64,000 nucleotides of DNA from NCBI GenBank assembly GCA_026724425.1, contig JAIUCV010000230.1:868001-932000 (forward strand), read 5' to 3'. This stretch comes from Erythrophleum ivorense. Taxonomy: Eukaryota; Streptophyta; Magnoliopsida; Fabales; Fabaceae. Under the pieces are notes generated by a model. It was not told the DNA's origin, ran no database searches, and saw only the letters and a list, made by a program, of their open reading frames with translations. The position numbers were made by a program, and so were the translations under genes. Below, one piece after another: positions 13,142-24,433 of the stretch. Positions within the stretch are counted from its first letter, which is position 1. Every line of letters begins with the position of its first letter.

Positions 13142-13148
13142 GGCATAA
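9400..13148 (+). CDS. TNP2-like CACTA transposase, four exons, one in-frame stop
   Basis: This is the transposase that cuts and joins CACTA ends in the nucleus. Inferred exons are 9400-11681, 11761-12069, 12132-12231 and 12309-13148. All junctions are GT/AG and keep frame, giving 1176 codons plus stop. Near residues 49-58 is a CPC-x2-C cluster in the N-terminal transposase-associated region. The tnp2 core carries ADGFTPFG (about residue 338) and HNLDVMHIEKNV (about 558). DUF4218-like sequence spans exons 1-2 and DUF4216-like sequence lies in exon 4, followed by an acidic tail of about 65 D/E-rich residues. The first ATG in good family alignment is at 9400. A single nonsense codon, TAA at 10135-10137 (codon 246), interrupts exon 1 just before a second CxxC pair; the frame continues unchanged on both sides. 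It is otherwise the best-preserved transposase in the window. The TNPA-like partner gene follows 195 bases downstream. Confidence 0.88.
12949..13143 (+). repeat. GAT/GAA trinucleotide repeat encoding an acidic tail
   Basis: An almost pure run of GAT, GAA and GAC codons with three interspersed AGTCATGGTGATGGT units at the 3' end of the transposase coding region. It encodes poly-Asp/Glu with three SHGDG blocks. Long open frames on the other frames and strand here (poly-His, poly-Met) are artefacts of the repeat. Acidic C-termini occur in this protein family, but the length here suggests microsatellite expansion. Confidence 0.9.
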
Positions 13149-13343
13149 ATTTGGGTTAGGTTTGATTTAATTGAGTTTATTTTTTTAAATAATATATTTT
13201 CATTTTTGCAGTGTCATTTTATTTAAGTCTTATTCTTTTTTTAATAATATATTCTCATTTTTAGTGTAAATTTATTTTGTTTACATTTTGTTTTAAATTT
13301 TTGGTCATTTATATTGCCTCAAGATTTGTTGTTGCATGTGTAG

Positions 13344-16319
13344 ATGTCAGGTCGTGGCTCTAGGCGAGGTCGTGCTCGATGGAGTACCTCTGCACCACCA
13401 CCTCTGCACCCTCAACCATCTCCTGATCCTCCAATTTCAGCACCTGCATCAGTTCCTACAACGCCAGCCGCATCCATTGCACCTGCATCAGCTCCAATTA
13501 TGCCTGAAGCATCTAGGAGACCTGCAGCATCACCTATATCATCTCCTCCAGTACCATCTCCTGGCTCCCAGCACTCACATCCCACTCCTCAAGGTCCTTC
13601 TATTAGTTCTACATCAATGCCAACTATTGAACCTTTTGGTCGTGATCCCACAGATGGTCGAACATGGTTATATCCTGACAAGTATACGTAAGTCATTAAA
13701 TTTATATTTTATTTGTTATTTAGTTAATAACTTAATACCATTATATCATTTTCAATCATTGTTGTTAAATGATTAGGTTTAATCCTGTTGTTGCTGTTGT
13801 CCGTGATATTCTCCCTGTAATCCAAGCAAAATTTGAACATGCATGTTACAATTGGAAAGTAACACCTCGTGAGGTCAGGCAACTATGGTTTGATGAATGG
13901 GCGGTATATATCTTATCTCATCGTCATATATGTATCATGTGTTGATATTCTTTTTTTCTCATTTTGTCTTATTTTTTTTCTATTGTTTATACAGAAAAAA
14001 TATAAATGGCTGCCACAATATGACCAAATTATTAAGCGCAATTGGAATAAAAAGTGTGGGGATGTCTTGCGAAATGCAATGCACAGAGTCCGCCTAGACT
14101 TAGAAAAGGGAATCACGCCTAATTGGATCCCAGACAACGTAATGGTCCAACTAAAAGAGTACTGGCAGTCAGATGAATATAAGGCCATATGCCAGACAGC
14201 TAAAAATAACCGGGCATCTATCACAGGGGGCATGCAACATAAAGGGGGCAGTATTCCTTCATCTGAGCATAAGAGAAGGCTGGTAAGTATTTAAATTCAA
14301 ATGTAATCCTCGTTTATTTAATGTATGAGATAACTAATATCAATAAATAATTACAGACTTTACAGCTTGGAAGGCCACCTACCATGTTTGAATTGTTCAA
14401 GCACACGCATTATGATGAGGCAACTGGCCAATTTGTGGACCACAGGGCAGCTGAAGTCTATGTATGTATATGTTTTTTTTTTGTTTTCTTACTAGGATTG
14501 TGCTTATGGCCAGAGGCCTAACTAATTATAGTATAAATCTTCATTCTTTGTTTTAATTGTTATTGGACTTATGCTGACGGCCGGAGGCCTGACTAATTAT
14601 AGTATGCGGCTTGTTTTTTTTTGTTTAAATTGTTATTGGACTTGTGCTGACGGCCAGAGGCCTGACTAGTTATAGTGTGCATCTTGTCTTTTTTGTTTTA
14701 ATTGTTATTAGATTTGTGCTGACGGCCGAAAGCCTGACTTGTTATAATATGTGTCTTGTTTTTTTTTGTTTAAATTGTTATTGGACTTGTGCTGACGGCC
14801 AGAGGCCTGACTAGCTATAGTGTATCTTGTCTTTTTTGTTTTAATTATTATTGGACTTGTGCTGACGGCTGGAGGCCTGATTAGTTATAGTGTGCATCTT
14901 GTTTTTTTTGTTTAAATTATTAGTGGACTTGTGCTGACGGCCAGAGGCCTGACTAGCTATAATGTGCATCTTGTTTTTTTTGTTTAAATTATTACTGGAC
15001 TTGTGCTGACGGCCAGAGGTCTGACTAGTTATAATGTGCATCTTGTCTTTGTTGTTTAAATTGTTATTGGACTTGTGCTAACGGCCGGAGGCCTGACTAG
15101 TTATAGTGTGCGTCTTGTTTTTTTTGTTTAAATTGTTACTGGACTTGTGTTGATGGCCGGAGGCCTGACTAGTTATAGTGTGCGTCTTGTCTTTTTTGTT
15201 TTAATTGTTACTAGACTTATGCTGACGGCTGAAGGCCTGACTAGTTATAGTGTGAGTATTCATTTTTTGTTTTGGTTGTCATTGACCTTGTGTTGACAGC
15301 TAGAGGCCTGACTAGTTGTAGTGTAAATCTTTATTTTTTGTTTTAATTGTCATTAAATTTGTGCTGACGGGCGGATGTTTGACTAACTGTAGTATGCGTC
15401 TTTATTTTTTATTTTGATTGTCATTATACATGTACCGATGATCAAAGGCCTAAGTAGTTGTAGTGTGAATTTTTTTTTTTTTAAATTATCACTGGACTTA
15501 TGCTGACGGCCAGAGGCCTGATTAGCTATAACGTGAGTCTTCATTTTTAATTTAGTCACTAGGATGGTGTGATCTTTTATTTAATATTTTTTACTATGTT
15601 AATTGTTGTGTGGCTATCAAAATGACATTTTTTCTATGTACCTAGTTGTGTAATTTCAATATTTGATGGCTTTAATTGTAATGATTGCATATATTTGTAG
15701 TTTTACGATACTTATTTCTTATTATATGATCACACTTCATGTTAATACTATATGATAGAAAAGATGTTTAAACATGTGTATACTTTTAGTTTTGGACTTA
15801 CTGTCATTGTTTTTTTTAAATTGTAAAATTGCATTTCTTTACTTCCTTTAACAGGCTGATTATTTAAGGCTTAAGAATGCCAGAGTTTCGACTCAGGACT
15901 CAACAGGCATAGCATCAAATGATGTAGAAGATGATGATGAAGTCGCCTTATGGTTGGAGGCTGTTGGTGGTAAAAATAAGAAGGGTCGCATTTTTGGGGT
16001 AGGATCTGAGGCTCAAGATATTGATGCTAGCTGTTCTCGTGGAGCTTCTTCTTCCGTTCATAATTTAGGACTTCATTCAGATTTTGAAGAGGAATTGCGC
16101 AGGAGGATTGCCACAGAGACAGCCCCTTTGAGACAGGAGAACCAAGAGCTTAGAGAGCAGAATCAACGTATAACAGAGCAGAATCAACGTATAACGGAGC
16201 AGAATCAACAAATCTTGTCTCTACTAGACCAGCATCAGCAAACACTTAATAGATTGCAAGAACTTGAATCACGATTATCTCGTGCCCCATCAGATCCTGA
16301 TGATTGTCCTCCATCATAA
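13344..16319 (+). CDS. TNPA-like CACTA accessory protein (Transposase_24 type), five exons
   Basis: This is the second CACTA gene. In En/Spm its product binds subterminal repeats and assists transposition. Inferred exons are 13344-13687, 13777-13903, 13995-14282, 14357-14461 and 15855-16319, all with GT/AG junctions and consistent phase, giving 442 residues with no internal stop. The N-terminus starts MSGRGSRRGRARW (basic), followed by a Pro/Ser/Ala-rich stretch to about residue 105. The conserved central part contains VRQLWFDEW and the Transposase_24-type region with LQLGRPPTMFELFKHTH. An acidic patch and a glutamine-rich coiled coil (about residues 364-432, with the unit QNQRITE repeated) close the protein, suggesting oligomerisation. 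The ATG at 13344 matches the MSG starts of the homologues at 31891 and 48184. Intron 4 is 1.4 kb and filled by a minisatellite. The gene looks intact. Confidence 0.87.
14490..15545 (+). repeat. 72-bp minisatellite in intron 4 of the TNPA-like gene
   Basis: About 14-15 head-to-tail copies of a unit containing GCTGACGGCCAGAGGCCTGA, then CTAGTTATAGTGTGC and a T-rich stretch. Starts of the core recur at 14573, 14646, 14718, 14791, 14861, 14933, 15005, 15077, 15149, 15221, 15293 and 15363, a spacing of 70-73 bases. Copies at both edges are more diverged. The array lies wholly inside an intron bounded by a GTATGT donor and an AACAG acceptor. Confidence 0.93.
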
Positions 16320-16584
16320 AGATGATTTTATTTTCCTTCTCTTATTTTAAGATATATGTTTTGTTGAGGATTGTTATAATTTGCTTTAGAATGGTTATCA
16401 TTTAATTGAGAATCATTTTAATATATGTCACTTTTTTGTTGAATATTATTGCACTATTATACTTTACTGGATAGGGAAAAACACTTAAACTTAAAATTTT
16501 AATATTTAATAATAATGTTATTTTCAACAAATTATTTTATTGGACAGGTAATAAAGTAATATTGAGCTTAAATTTAACAAATTA

Positions 16585-17263
16585 TTTAATAACATCACAA
16601 ATTACATTAGCGACAAAATATTCCATCACAAATTCGTCATAAATCTGTTGCTGATTAGTGACGGAATTTGCGTCACAAATTCATTGCTAATTAGTGACAA
16701 AAATTTCCGTCACAAATCCGTCGTTGATTAGTAACAGAATTTTCGTCACAAATCCGTCACTAATATTCCGTCACAAATCCGTCATTGATTAGTGATGGAA
16801 TATTCTGTCGCAAATCCCTCACTAATTAGCGACGGACTATTCCGTCACAAATCCGTCGTTGATTAGTAACAGAATTTTCGTCACAAATCCGTCACTAATA
16901 TTCCGTCACAAATCCGTCACTGATTAGTGATGGAATATTCTGTCGCAAATCCCTCACTAATTAGCGACGGACTATTCCGTCACAAATCTGTCACAAGATT
17001 AGTGACGGAATATTTTGTCACAAATCCGTCACAAACTTGGAATATATTATCCTAATAATTAGCGACGGAATTAATGTTTGCGACGGAATAGTCTGTCACT
17101 AATTAGTGACGGAATTATAAAATCCGTCACAAATGAATCAGTGACGATGAAATTAGCGACGGAAAAAATCTGTCACTAATTCCGTCGCTAATTCGTTTGC
17201 GACGGAATTATCCACATTTAGCGACGGAAAAGTCCGTCGCTAATTTCTGTTTTTCTTGTAGTG
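16585..17263 (-). repeat. Right subterminal repeats and terminal inverted repeat of element 1
   Basis: Dense GTGACGGAAT, CCGTCAC and CCGTCGCTAAT motifs in alternating orientation. A block of about 110 bases is repeated almost exactly (from about 16720 and again from about 16854). The end is the terminal repeat at 17250-17263. These would be TNPA-binding sites. Confidence 0.85.
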
Positions 17264-18290
17264 CATGTTGGTTTTCCAACACTTGAAAAAGACTCAGAGT
17301 AAGAATTCAAAATGCAATAACCTTTATCAACCAAGGGATTACAAGAAAGCTCTCAAAGACTCTATATTAGTCAAATCAACCAATCACTCAACTCAGAATC
17401 AGTAAAAGTGTAGCAAAGATGAGAACAAAGAAGATTACAATAAAATTAGAATCAAAATTCTTTAAGTTCACTTGTACAACTTCTTTTCTTCATCTCCTCT
17501 ATATATGTAGGCCTCCATTTCTTTTGGCCATTAGAGAGAGGCCCTATTCAAACAATAGCCATTGTAGCAGTAGGAAAGTCATTATGAAAGTTGAACAACT
17601 AATAATGGTAATGGTGTTCATCTTTAAGCTACCTTCAAACCTTCTCCATTTTTTTTTCATGGTTTAAGACTTCTAAAGCACATTGAATAGATAGGGAAGG
17701 GTTGAGCTTTTACTCTAGTTGTCTCTTCTCCATTAACACTAATTAATGCATTATACTTGTGAAATACATAAAGTAAAGAGAGGCCATACTTTCCAGATAT
17801 GGCAAACATAGAGAGAGCAAGAGAGAAAAGTAACAATACTATTTACAGTTTTTTGAAATGGTCAACTTTGGCATAGTAAAAGGAATAAAATAAAATATTC
17901 AATTTGTCTTTCTCTAGTTTAAGATAGACTTTAGGCTAAATAAAGATTGCTCAAACTTATTTAAATAATTATACTTTTATCAAAACTTTATGCTCTGTTA
18001 TCATTATACACAAAGAAGGTTGAGAGATACCATTAGGCCAACATTAAAAGCACTTCCATTTGTCACTAGAATCTATAATATACTGCCATGATAGCCATGG
18101 ACATAATCCTAAAGCTAGACATCATAGCCACAACAAGATAATGGAATCTCTCCAATCTTTTCTTGGCCAATCTTTCTACCATACGAGTAGATATAGCTTT
18201 GGAATTGACTAGATTATTGGGACTCTTCTCTCCTTCTGCTTCGATCTGAATGCTCTATTTTGAACCTTCCATGAGCATGCAAATGGTGAA
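17264..18290. other. Intergenic, no gene recognised
   Basis: Starts with a small palindrome (TGTTGGTTTTCCAACA, 17267-17282) directly outside the CACTA end. Open frames are short and have no protein-like features. Possibly degraded LTR sequence; I cannot support any class. Confidence 0.4.
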
Positions 18291-18299
18291 GGTTCAAAA

Positions 18300-18690
18300 T
18301 ATGATTTAATCAAGATTTTAAGAAAACATGGTTAAGCCATGTCTTAGCCATGCTAAGCCACACTATGATTTAGCCATAGTTTATTAAAACCATGGCTAAA
18401 CTATGGCTTAGTCATAGTTTCTTCAAAACCATGGCTAAGTCATACTATGATTTAGTGATTTTAATAAAATGTGGATAAGTCATGCTTAGTATGATTTAGT
18501 GATTTTAATAAACTGTGGTTAAGCCCTAGCTTAGCCATAATTGTTTTAACCTATGGTAAATTAAGTCATGACTTAACCATAATCTTACAAAATCATGGTT
18601 AAGATCTTTAACTTTAACTAAGGTTATGTAAATCGTTGTTAAGACGTGTCTTAACCATGGCTTCACAAATCATTGTTAAACAACTATCAC
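18300..18690. repeat. Cluster of inverted CCATGGCTTA/TAAGCCATGG-type repeats
   Basis: At least a dozen short, imperfect copies of ATGGTTAAG, ATGGCTAAA, CTTAGCCATG and TTAACCATG in both orientations in under 400 bases. This density of mixed-orientation short repeats resembles the subterminal region of a DNA transposon, but I found no CACTA-type ends or coding sequence next to it. Confidence 0.7.
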
Positions 18691-18699
18691 AAAAACCCC

Positions 18700-19660
18700 T
18701 AAAGGAATAATTTAAATTGATGATTTTGTTTGGAGTTATCTTAGTTATACTATTATACAAAATTTCTCAAAAGTTGTCATCTTAATTTTTTGGCACACTA
18801 AGAAGACACCTTTGAAGTCATAAGATAAATTTAACTTAAAACCTAAATGTAAACTTCAACTCAATTAATTACTTTAAGGGTATGTTTGGATGGGAAATAA
18901 TGGAGGGGAAGGATGAAACATGAAAAGTTTTCTTCTTTGGAGTTTGTTATGAAGATGGAAGGAAAATAAAAGATTTTTAATTAATTTTCTAAAATCCTCC
19001 CAAGTCTCTTTCTTTCAAAATTCTAAGTTTTTCTTATTTAAAGGATTTCAGTGAAAAAAATTTTTCGAATGAGGGAAAGGAAAATGACCATTTATTAATC
19101 ATTCATTTTTCTCCTTACTCTCTCCTTCATTTGTCTCTAGATTCCTTCCCTTTCCTTTTCCAAACCAACTCCCATCTTGTAAGAGAATGTTTGCATAAAA
19201 ATGAAATACATTTTGGCTATAATTTATAATTACTTTTTTACGACAATAGAATTTATTTTTCAGCTATTAAAGAAAAATAAAGACTAGAGCTTTTAATAGA
19301 AAGAAACAAAGTAAATAATGGATAATTACTAATAAAAAGTAATTTAATCATGTCAACCAAAATTGAACAAGTGGAATTACCATCTAAAACTAAATTCCAT
19401 CCAAAGTTAATCAATAGTGTTTTTTTTTTCAATATAGAGTTAAGTGGTTAATTAAGAGATCAAAATGGAAATAGTGTCTATATGAAACTTATCACTAAAG
19501 AAAAAGTAACAAAATTTCCTCCCAAACGCAAAAAATGAGATCAAGATCAAGGCCACATTAGGAGGTACATTACACTTAACAAGTTATGATAACAAGTGAA
19601 ATGTGTTAGAGATAAGGAATAATTTAATTTAATTTTATAAAAGAAGATATGTATCATTCT
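18700..19660. other. AT-rich intergenic, no gene recognised
   Basis: Low-complexity AT-rich sequence with only short open frames. Nothing supports a gene, RNA or defined repeat. Confidence 0.4.
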
Positions 19661-19669
19661 GGTCACGAA

Positions 19670-20560
19670 AAATTTTATGTGTGTCCGCAAGTGCACGGGT
19701 CGGATCAAGTAGTTTAGTGGTAAGTATGAGTATCGTTCCCACGAAGAATGACTTAAATGCAATTAGGCAATGCACAATCCACTTTCATCCACGTTAAGCA
19801 ACTAATTAAGGAATTCATGAACTTAGAACTAATTTTAAAACAAAACAATTTAAAGACAACTTGGTTGGCAAAGAAAATTTAGGTTTTGAAGTTACATAGA
19901 GTCACTATTCCCTTGATGCTTACTAGAACTTAGTTTCTTGTTCAATTGCAATTAATTATCACCTTGTGGGTTAAGAGATTCATAAGCTATAACCGTCCGT
20001 CGATGTAATTATAGCCCTACTCTTCCCTAAAATCTAAGTGTACTTAGAATTAGGTTGGAGTGCATTAAATACCATGACCCTCTACAAACCAATTAAGGCA
20101 ATTAGGTATATTTCTATCCCAATACAAATTAGATAAATCTAAACTTAATTTATCCAACTCTTAGGTCTAATTAGAACTCCTTTTTCAAGGTAAATTCCAA
20201 TTACCCAAATCAAATCCAAGAGGTGGCCAATCCTTAAGAAAGCATTAAGCAAAAGAAAAATACACAAGGTTTCAATCATTACAATTAACAAGAAAAATAA
20301 AGATTTAGTTCACATCAAGTTCATAGTGCTCTAGGTAAAGAGAAGTTTAGCTACACATAGCTAAATCTACAGTGAATCCCAATCAAATACATGGAGAAGA
20401 TGAAGAGAAGCAGAGAAAGCAAACAAAGAAATGAGAGAAATGTAGAAAGTTGAGCTCCCCCTTGATTCTTCCTCTTCCTTCACCCCTCCAAGCTTGAAGA
20501 ACCTTCAAAGACCACCCAAAAATGCCTCATGGACGTTCAGAACCCTCCTCTGCCGCCGAA
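19670..20560. repeat. Dispersed plant repeat with GTCCGCAAGTGCACGG core
   Basis: The core at about 19681-19745 (CCGCAAGTGCACGGGTCGGA, then GTATCGTTCCCACGAAGAA) is one I recognise from intergenic sequence of many plant genomes. I am not certain of its transposon class. The following 0.8 kb has no coding capacity and continues into a CT-rich stretch near 20455-20490. It is probably a degraded retroelement part. Confidence 0.5.
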
Positions 20561-20976
20561 TCAATCAAAACCTAGCTGCAATTCGTGTTTTTATTCTCAT
20601 TAATCAAAATGCAGAGTTTTGACATTGAATTTAGCAGCTGCATCTTCAAATAAAGCGATCATTTCTTTTCCTGGAACTTATCATTGAATAAAATTCTGAA
20701 ATAAGAAATATTTTTTATTAAGGCAATATCTATTCAATCATAATTATTCACAATTAACTTCATTTTTCTCTTTCACTTTTGATTTGAAAAATTACTTACA
20801 AATAATGAATAAATCCCATTAAAACTCTAATGGATGACTCTCAAATTAAATCCAATTAACAATAAGTAATACAAAATATTGGGAGTCATCACATTCATTA
20901 ATTTAAAATGAGAAAAATAAGAATCATTATTATGAGTCCCACATCGGGAAGTCTTGCCTAAGGAAGGGGGCTTAAA

Positions 20977-23798
20977 TGTGACGACCCTAACTCCTAATCA
21001 TAGTAATTAAGCTTAAACATTGGATTGATAGTCATACATCAAGGTCTAACACCATTTAAATTAATCAATTTAAGAAAAAATGAAAAAATTTGAACCTTAA
21101 TGATATTAGAATCATTAACCAAATATTTACAAGTATCTATGTACATGAGTGAGATAATTCTCTAATTAAAAGCCTTTAAATCTATTACCCATTCATTTTT
21201 AACTCTTAAGAACCCCTTTCAAGTGTTTCTAAGTCATCCTTTAATGTTGTTATAGAAAAAACCAAGGTTTCTAGATTAATATAAGAGTTTCAAGACCTTT
21301 GCTATGGCTAAATACTTTTGCACCGTAGCCAATTGCTCTCAGGTTCATTTCTTACAACTTCACAATATCGTCACGGCGAGTTGAAGCTTCGCTGCGGCGA
21401 AAAGACCTCCTGGAGCCTACCTCATTCGCCTTTCACTATTGGCCATTGCTAATTCCCATGTTTACCGCAGCTAATTCCTCTCTGGAATACTTGACACATT
21501 TTCACAAAGTTCACCGCAGCCTATTTCCCATTTTGTCGCAGCGAATTACTTTCTAGACAACTTTCAATTTGGCCTCTCACATTTCGCCGTGACTAATTTC
21601 ACTTCTTGTCACAACGAATTGCTCTTTGGTACTCTCTTTAAGCAATTTCGCCTCTTTTGGCCGCGGTGAAATGCCTTCTAATCCTACAGCATCTAAATCT
21701 TGTCTCATACACTTTCATTCTCCCCCTAATGACACCCTAAGGCCAATCTACCTTAATTTACAGAGCTCTAATAGCTTTCACTTACCTAATTTATCCAGCT
21801 TATTTATCATTACTAGTTTAAGATTTAAGTGTTAATTTTTACTCCTTCAACTACCATTTATCAGCAAGTTCATAAAGTAATAACAACAAGAATTCATAAA
21901 CTATCAACAATTATCATTCGATATATATTCCATTAGAGATTTCATATATCACTGGTTCAAACCAACATCTAATGTATCACATGATTACATTTCCAATAAT
22001 AGACCATATCATAAATTCAACAAAGTTCATACATAAGATGTTATAAGTTCATACATCCAATACCAAGTTAAAATGAGGCCTAACTCCTGAATAGATACAT
22101 TCTAAGTAACCAAAATACAAACATCTACACTTGGCAATATGATTACATGATAATGCTATAAAAGAATAACAAAATTTGCATATACTCTACTCATATCAGC
22201 CCAAGTATAGCCTCCTCCACACATGGTTAGAGCTCATGGATTTTTATCCACTTGCTTCTCCTTATCCTTACTTGAAGGGCCTTTCACCTGAAAGTATGAT
22301 CCCATGAAATGGGGTAAGATGCAAATCTCAGTAACCAAAAGAAAATTCTATTCATATATTCTAATTTAATTAACATATATGCATGAATCAAAATGAGTAC
22401 CAAAACCATATCAGTCATATCAGTAAATGAAATGATTAGGCCACTATGATTACCATCCCATACTAGCAATCATATTTTCACATGTTAAAGGCCAATAACA
22501 TCGAAAATAGGCTTGTCCACAACACTTACTCCCCAATGAGCACAACTAGGGCTCAGTGCATCTGGAGTGTGATCATAACCCGATACCTGATCAAAGCATA
22601 TGCACAGGTGGTAGCTACATCATAGCTCCATCATGGACTCACAAGGTTCAAACATAATATAACAAATAGCCAACCAATTCATTTAGCATTTCAAATCATT
22701 TATGTGTAGCAAATATAAAATTAAAGTAGATATATATGCATGGAATTAATATAGTCCCTGGTTACCTCACTTGCAGATAATTTTCTAGAGAACCAACAAT
22801 AATGCTACCTCAGTCTAGTTATTATAAGAGAAAATTCGGATTAAATGTTTCCTCCACCAGAAACTTCAATATATTACCCTAAATCCTAAGAAAAATCGTA
22901 TAAAATTAATACCCATACTATAAACCAACCATAAGGGTCTTAATCCAGCAAAAAATACATTAAAATGAAGAGTTTATACTTACCCAATATCCCTCCTAAC
23001 CTCCATCTCCAATAATCCTTTAAGAAAATACCAAACAAACATATTTCAGATTTTGGGCATAATGAAAATGCTCCACATGAGAAGCCAACGAGTCAAATTG
23101 AAGAGAAAGAAAAGAGGATCAAGTTATATAACTATTACCTTGACTGATTTTGAGCCTAGAAGTGAGAAATGGTGGATTTCTTGCTTAAAGCCCTAGCCTC
23201 CCTCTCAAGGTGCGAAAATGCTTCTTGTGTTTGTGTTTTATATTTCAGCAAAATAGTAGGAGGGGGCTGCATGTATTTAGGGTTTTAGTTGGGTTTAAGT
23301 TAGGTCTTAAATGGGTTATGGGCTGACCCAAAGGTCCAATTTCAATTGAGTTTATATTTTATGCTTGTTGGGTCATATTTCATTAGTTGGGCTACAAAAT
23401 TTTGATTCAGTTAGGCTAAGTTTTAAGAGCTCATTTGATTTGGGTCTACATGAGGGTTATTGGGCCAATTATGAGAGCTTATATAAGTTGAGTCTTGGCC
23501 CTCTATCTCATTAAATTAGATTGGGCTATCACTAGGTGCTCTCTCCTAGGTCAAGTCTCATAATAAAAGGTTAGGTTTGCACTTAACATCTTTGGGCCTC
23601 CATTAGTCTCTAACCATGACCTATTTAATTTAATTTGGGCCTAGATGAGGTTTCTAATCCAATTGAATCTCAAACTCATATTAATAATTTATCTCTCTAA
23701 AGTTTTCATTCACATAACTTGTCCAATTATTTCATATTGATTACTCTTAATTAATCTAAATCCATGATTAACACCTTAATTAATTTTGGGATGTTAGA
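20977..23798 (-). mobile_element. Solo LTR of a Ty3/gypsy (Tekay/Del-like) retrotransposon
   Basis: On the - strand it starts (T)CTAACATCCCAAAATTAA at 23798 and ends GGGTCGTCACA at 20977, close to the TGTAACACCC...TTACA ends of Tekay-type LTRs. Flanking pentamers TTAAA (20972-20976) and TTATA (23799-23803) differ at one base, consistent with an aged target-site duplication. The inner sequence near 22260-22340, read on the - strand, resembles 50775-50830 of the other solo LTR (ACTGAGATTT...CTTACCCC). No internal coding region is present, so this is a solo LTR of about 2.8 kb. It interrupts a repeat containing AGTCCCACATCGG. Confidence 0.7.
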
Positions 23799-23803
23799 TT
23801 ATA

Positions 23804-24396
23804 AGTCTAAAAGGTTCTCTTAATAGACTAGTCTTTTAAGATGTGCTCTTCCTTTGAATTTATGCTCATAATATTGGTACTTCATTGAAACAGGCTGAGA
23901 TGCAAAAGGGGTGAACTCCAAGCTAGATATAAGTCTAAGGAGTTATCCTATTTAATAGACTAATCTTTTAGGATCAGTCATGCTTTCCAACATAACAAAA
24001 GGGAAGGTTTTATTTTTTTTAAAAAAAGTGCAAACTACATGATCTTTGAAAGAAAGGATTCCTTCTAGCTAAAATATACCACTTTGGATTGGATACACGT
24101 ACTTTTAAAGGATGGGGATTCATTATGCTTGTGTGGATGAACACCTCATATTTTGATTGAGGGAGATGATTAAGGCTTTTTGTCCCACATTTGAGTCTCT
24201 AAACTTTTTATTACATTTTCATCTTAAAATAAAAAGGCTTTGTCATGACTTAAAAATCAGGGTCGTGACTAACGTATAGACTAAGCTAATTTATAACTAG
24301 CTTAACCTAGCAATGCCTACAAACCAAAATTTAGAATCACATTTAAGCTCCAAGCTAATACGTACAATGCACGCGTGCGCGCATACACAAGCATAA

Positions 24397-24433
<37 letters not shown>

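Larger units (their letters stand above)
1..17263 (+). mobile_element. CACTA (En/Spm) DNA transposon, element 1, left end outside window
   Basis: The right end is sharp: TTTTTCTTGTAGTG at 17250-17263 is the reverse complement of a classic CACTACAAGAAAAA terminal repeat. The matching left terminus is not in the window, but the first 170 bases carry the same GTGACGGAA/CCGTCAC subterminal repeats as 16.6-17.24 kb, so the element very probably starts a little to the left. Inside, on the + strand, are a GA-rich leader, a TNP2-like transposase gene and a TNPA-like gene, the standard coding set of an autonomous CACTA element. The element would exceed 17 kb, which is large but within the range of plant CACTA elements that have taken up other insertions. 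The three bases after the terminus (CAT) should be repeated before the left end if this assignment is right. Confidence 0.85.

Noticed and set aside
12934..13170. Poly-His and poly-Met open frames
   Set aside because: Frame artefacts of the GAT repeat inside the transposase coding sequence.
14841..15041. Repetitive - strand open frame
   Set aside because: Translation of the 72-bp minisatellite inside an intron.
16585..17240. Regularly spaced short repeats that might suggest a CRISPR array
   Set aside because: Plant DNA, irregular spacing, both orientations and a flanking CACTA terminus: these are transposon subterminal repeats.
17419..17667. 82-codon open frame next to the CACTA end
   Set aside because: No signal peptide, domain or homology that I recognise; the sequence looks like degraded intergenic repeat.
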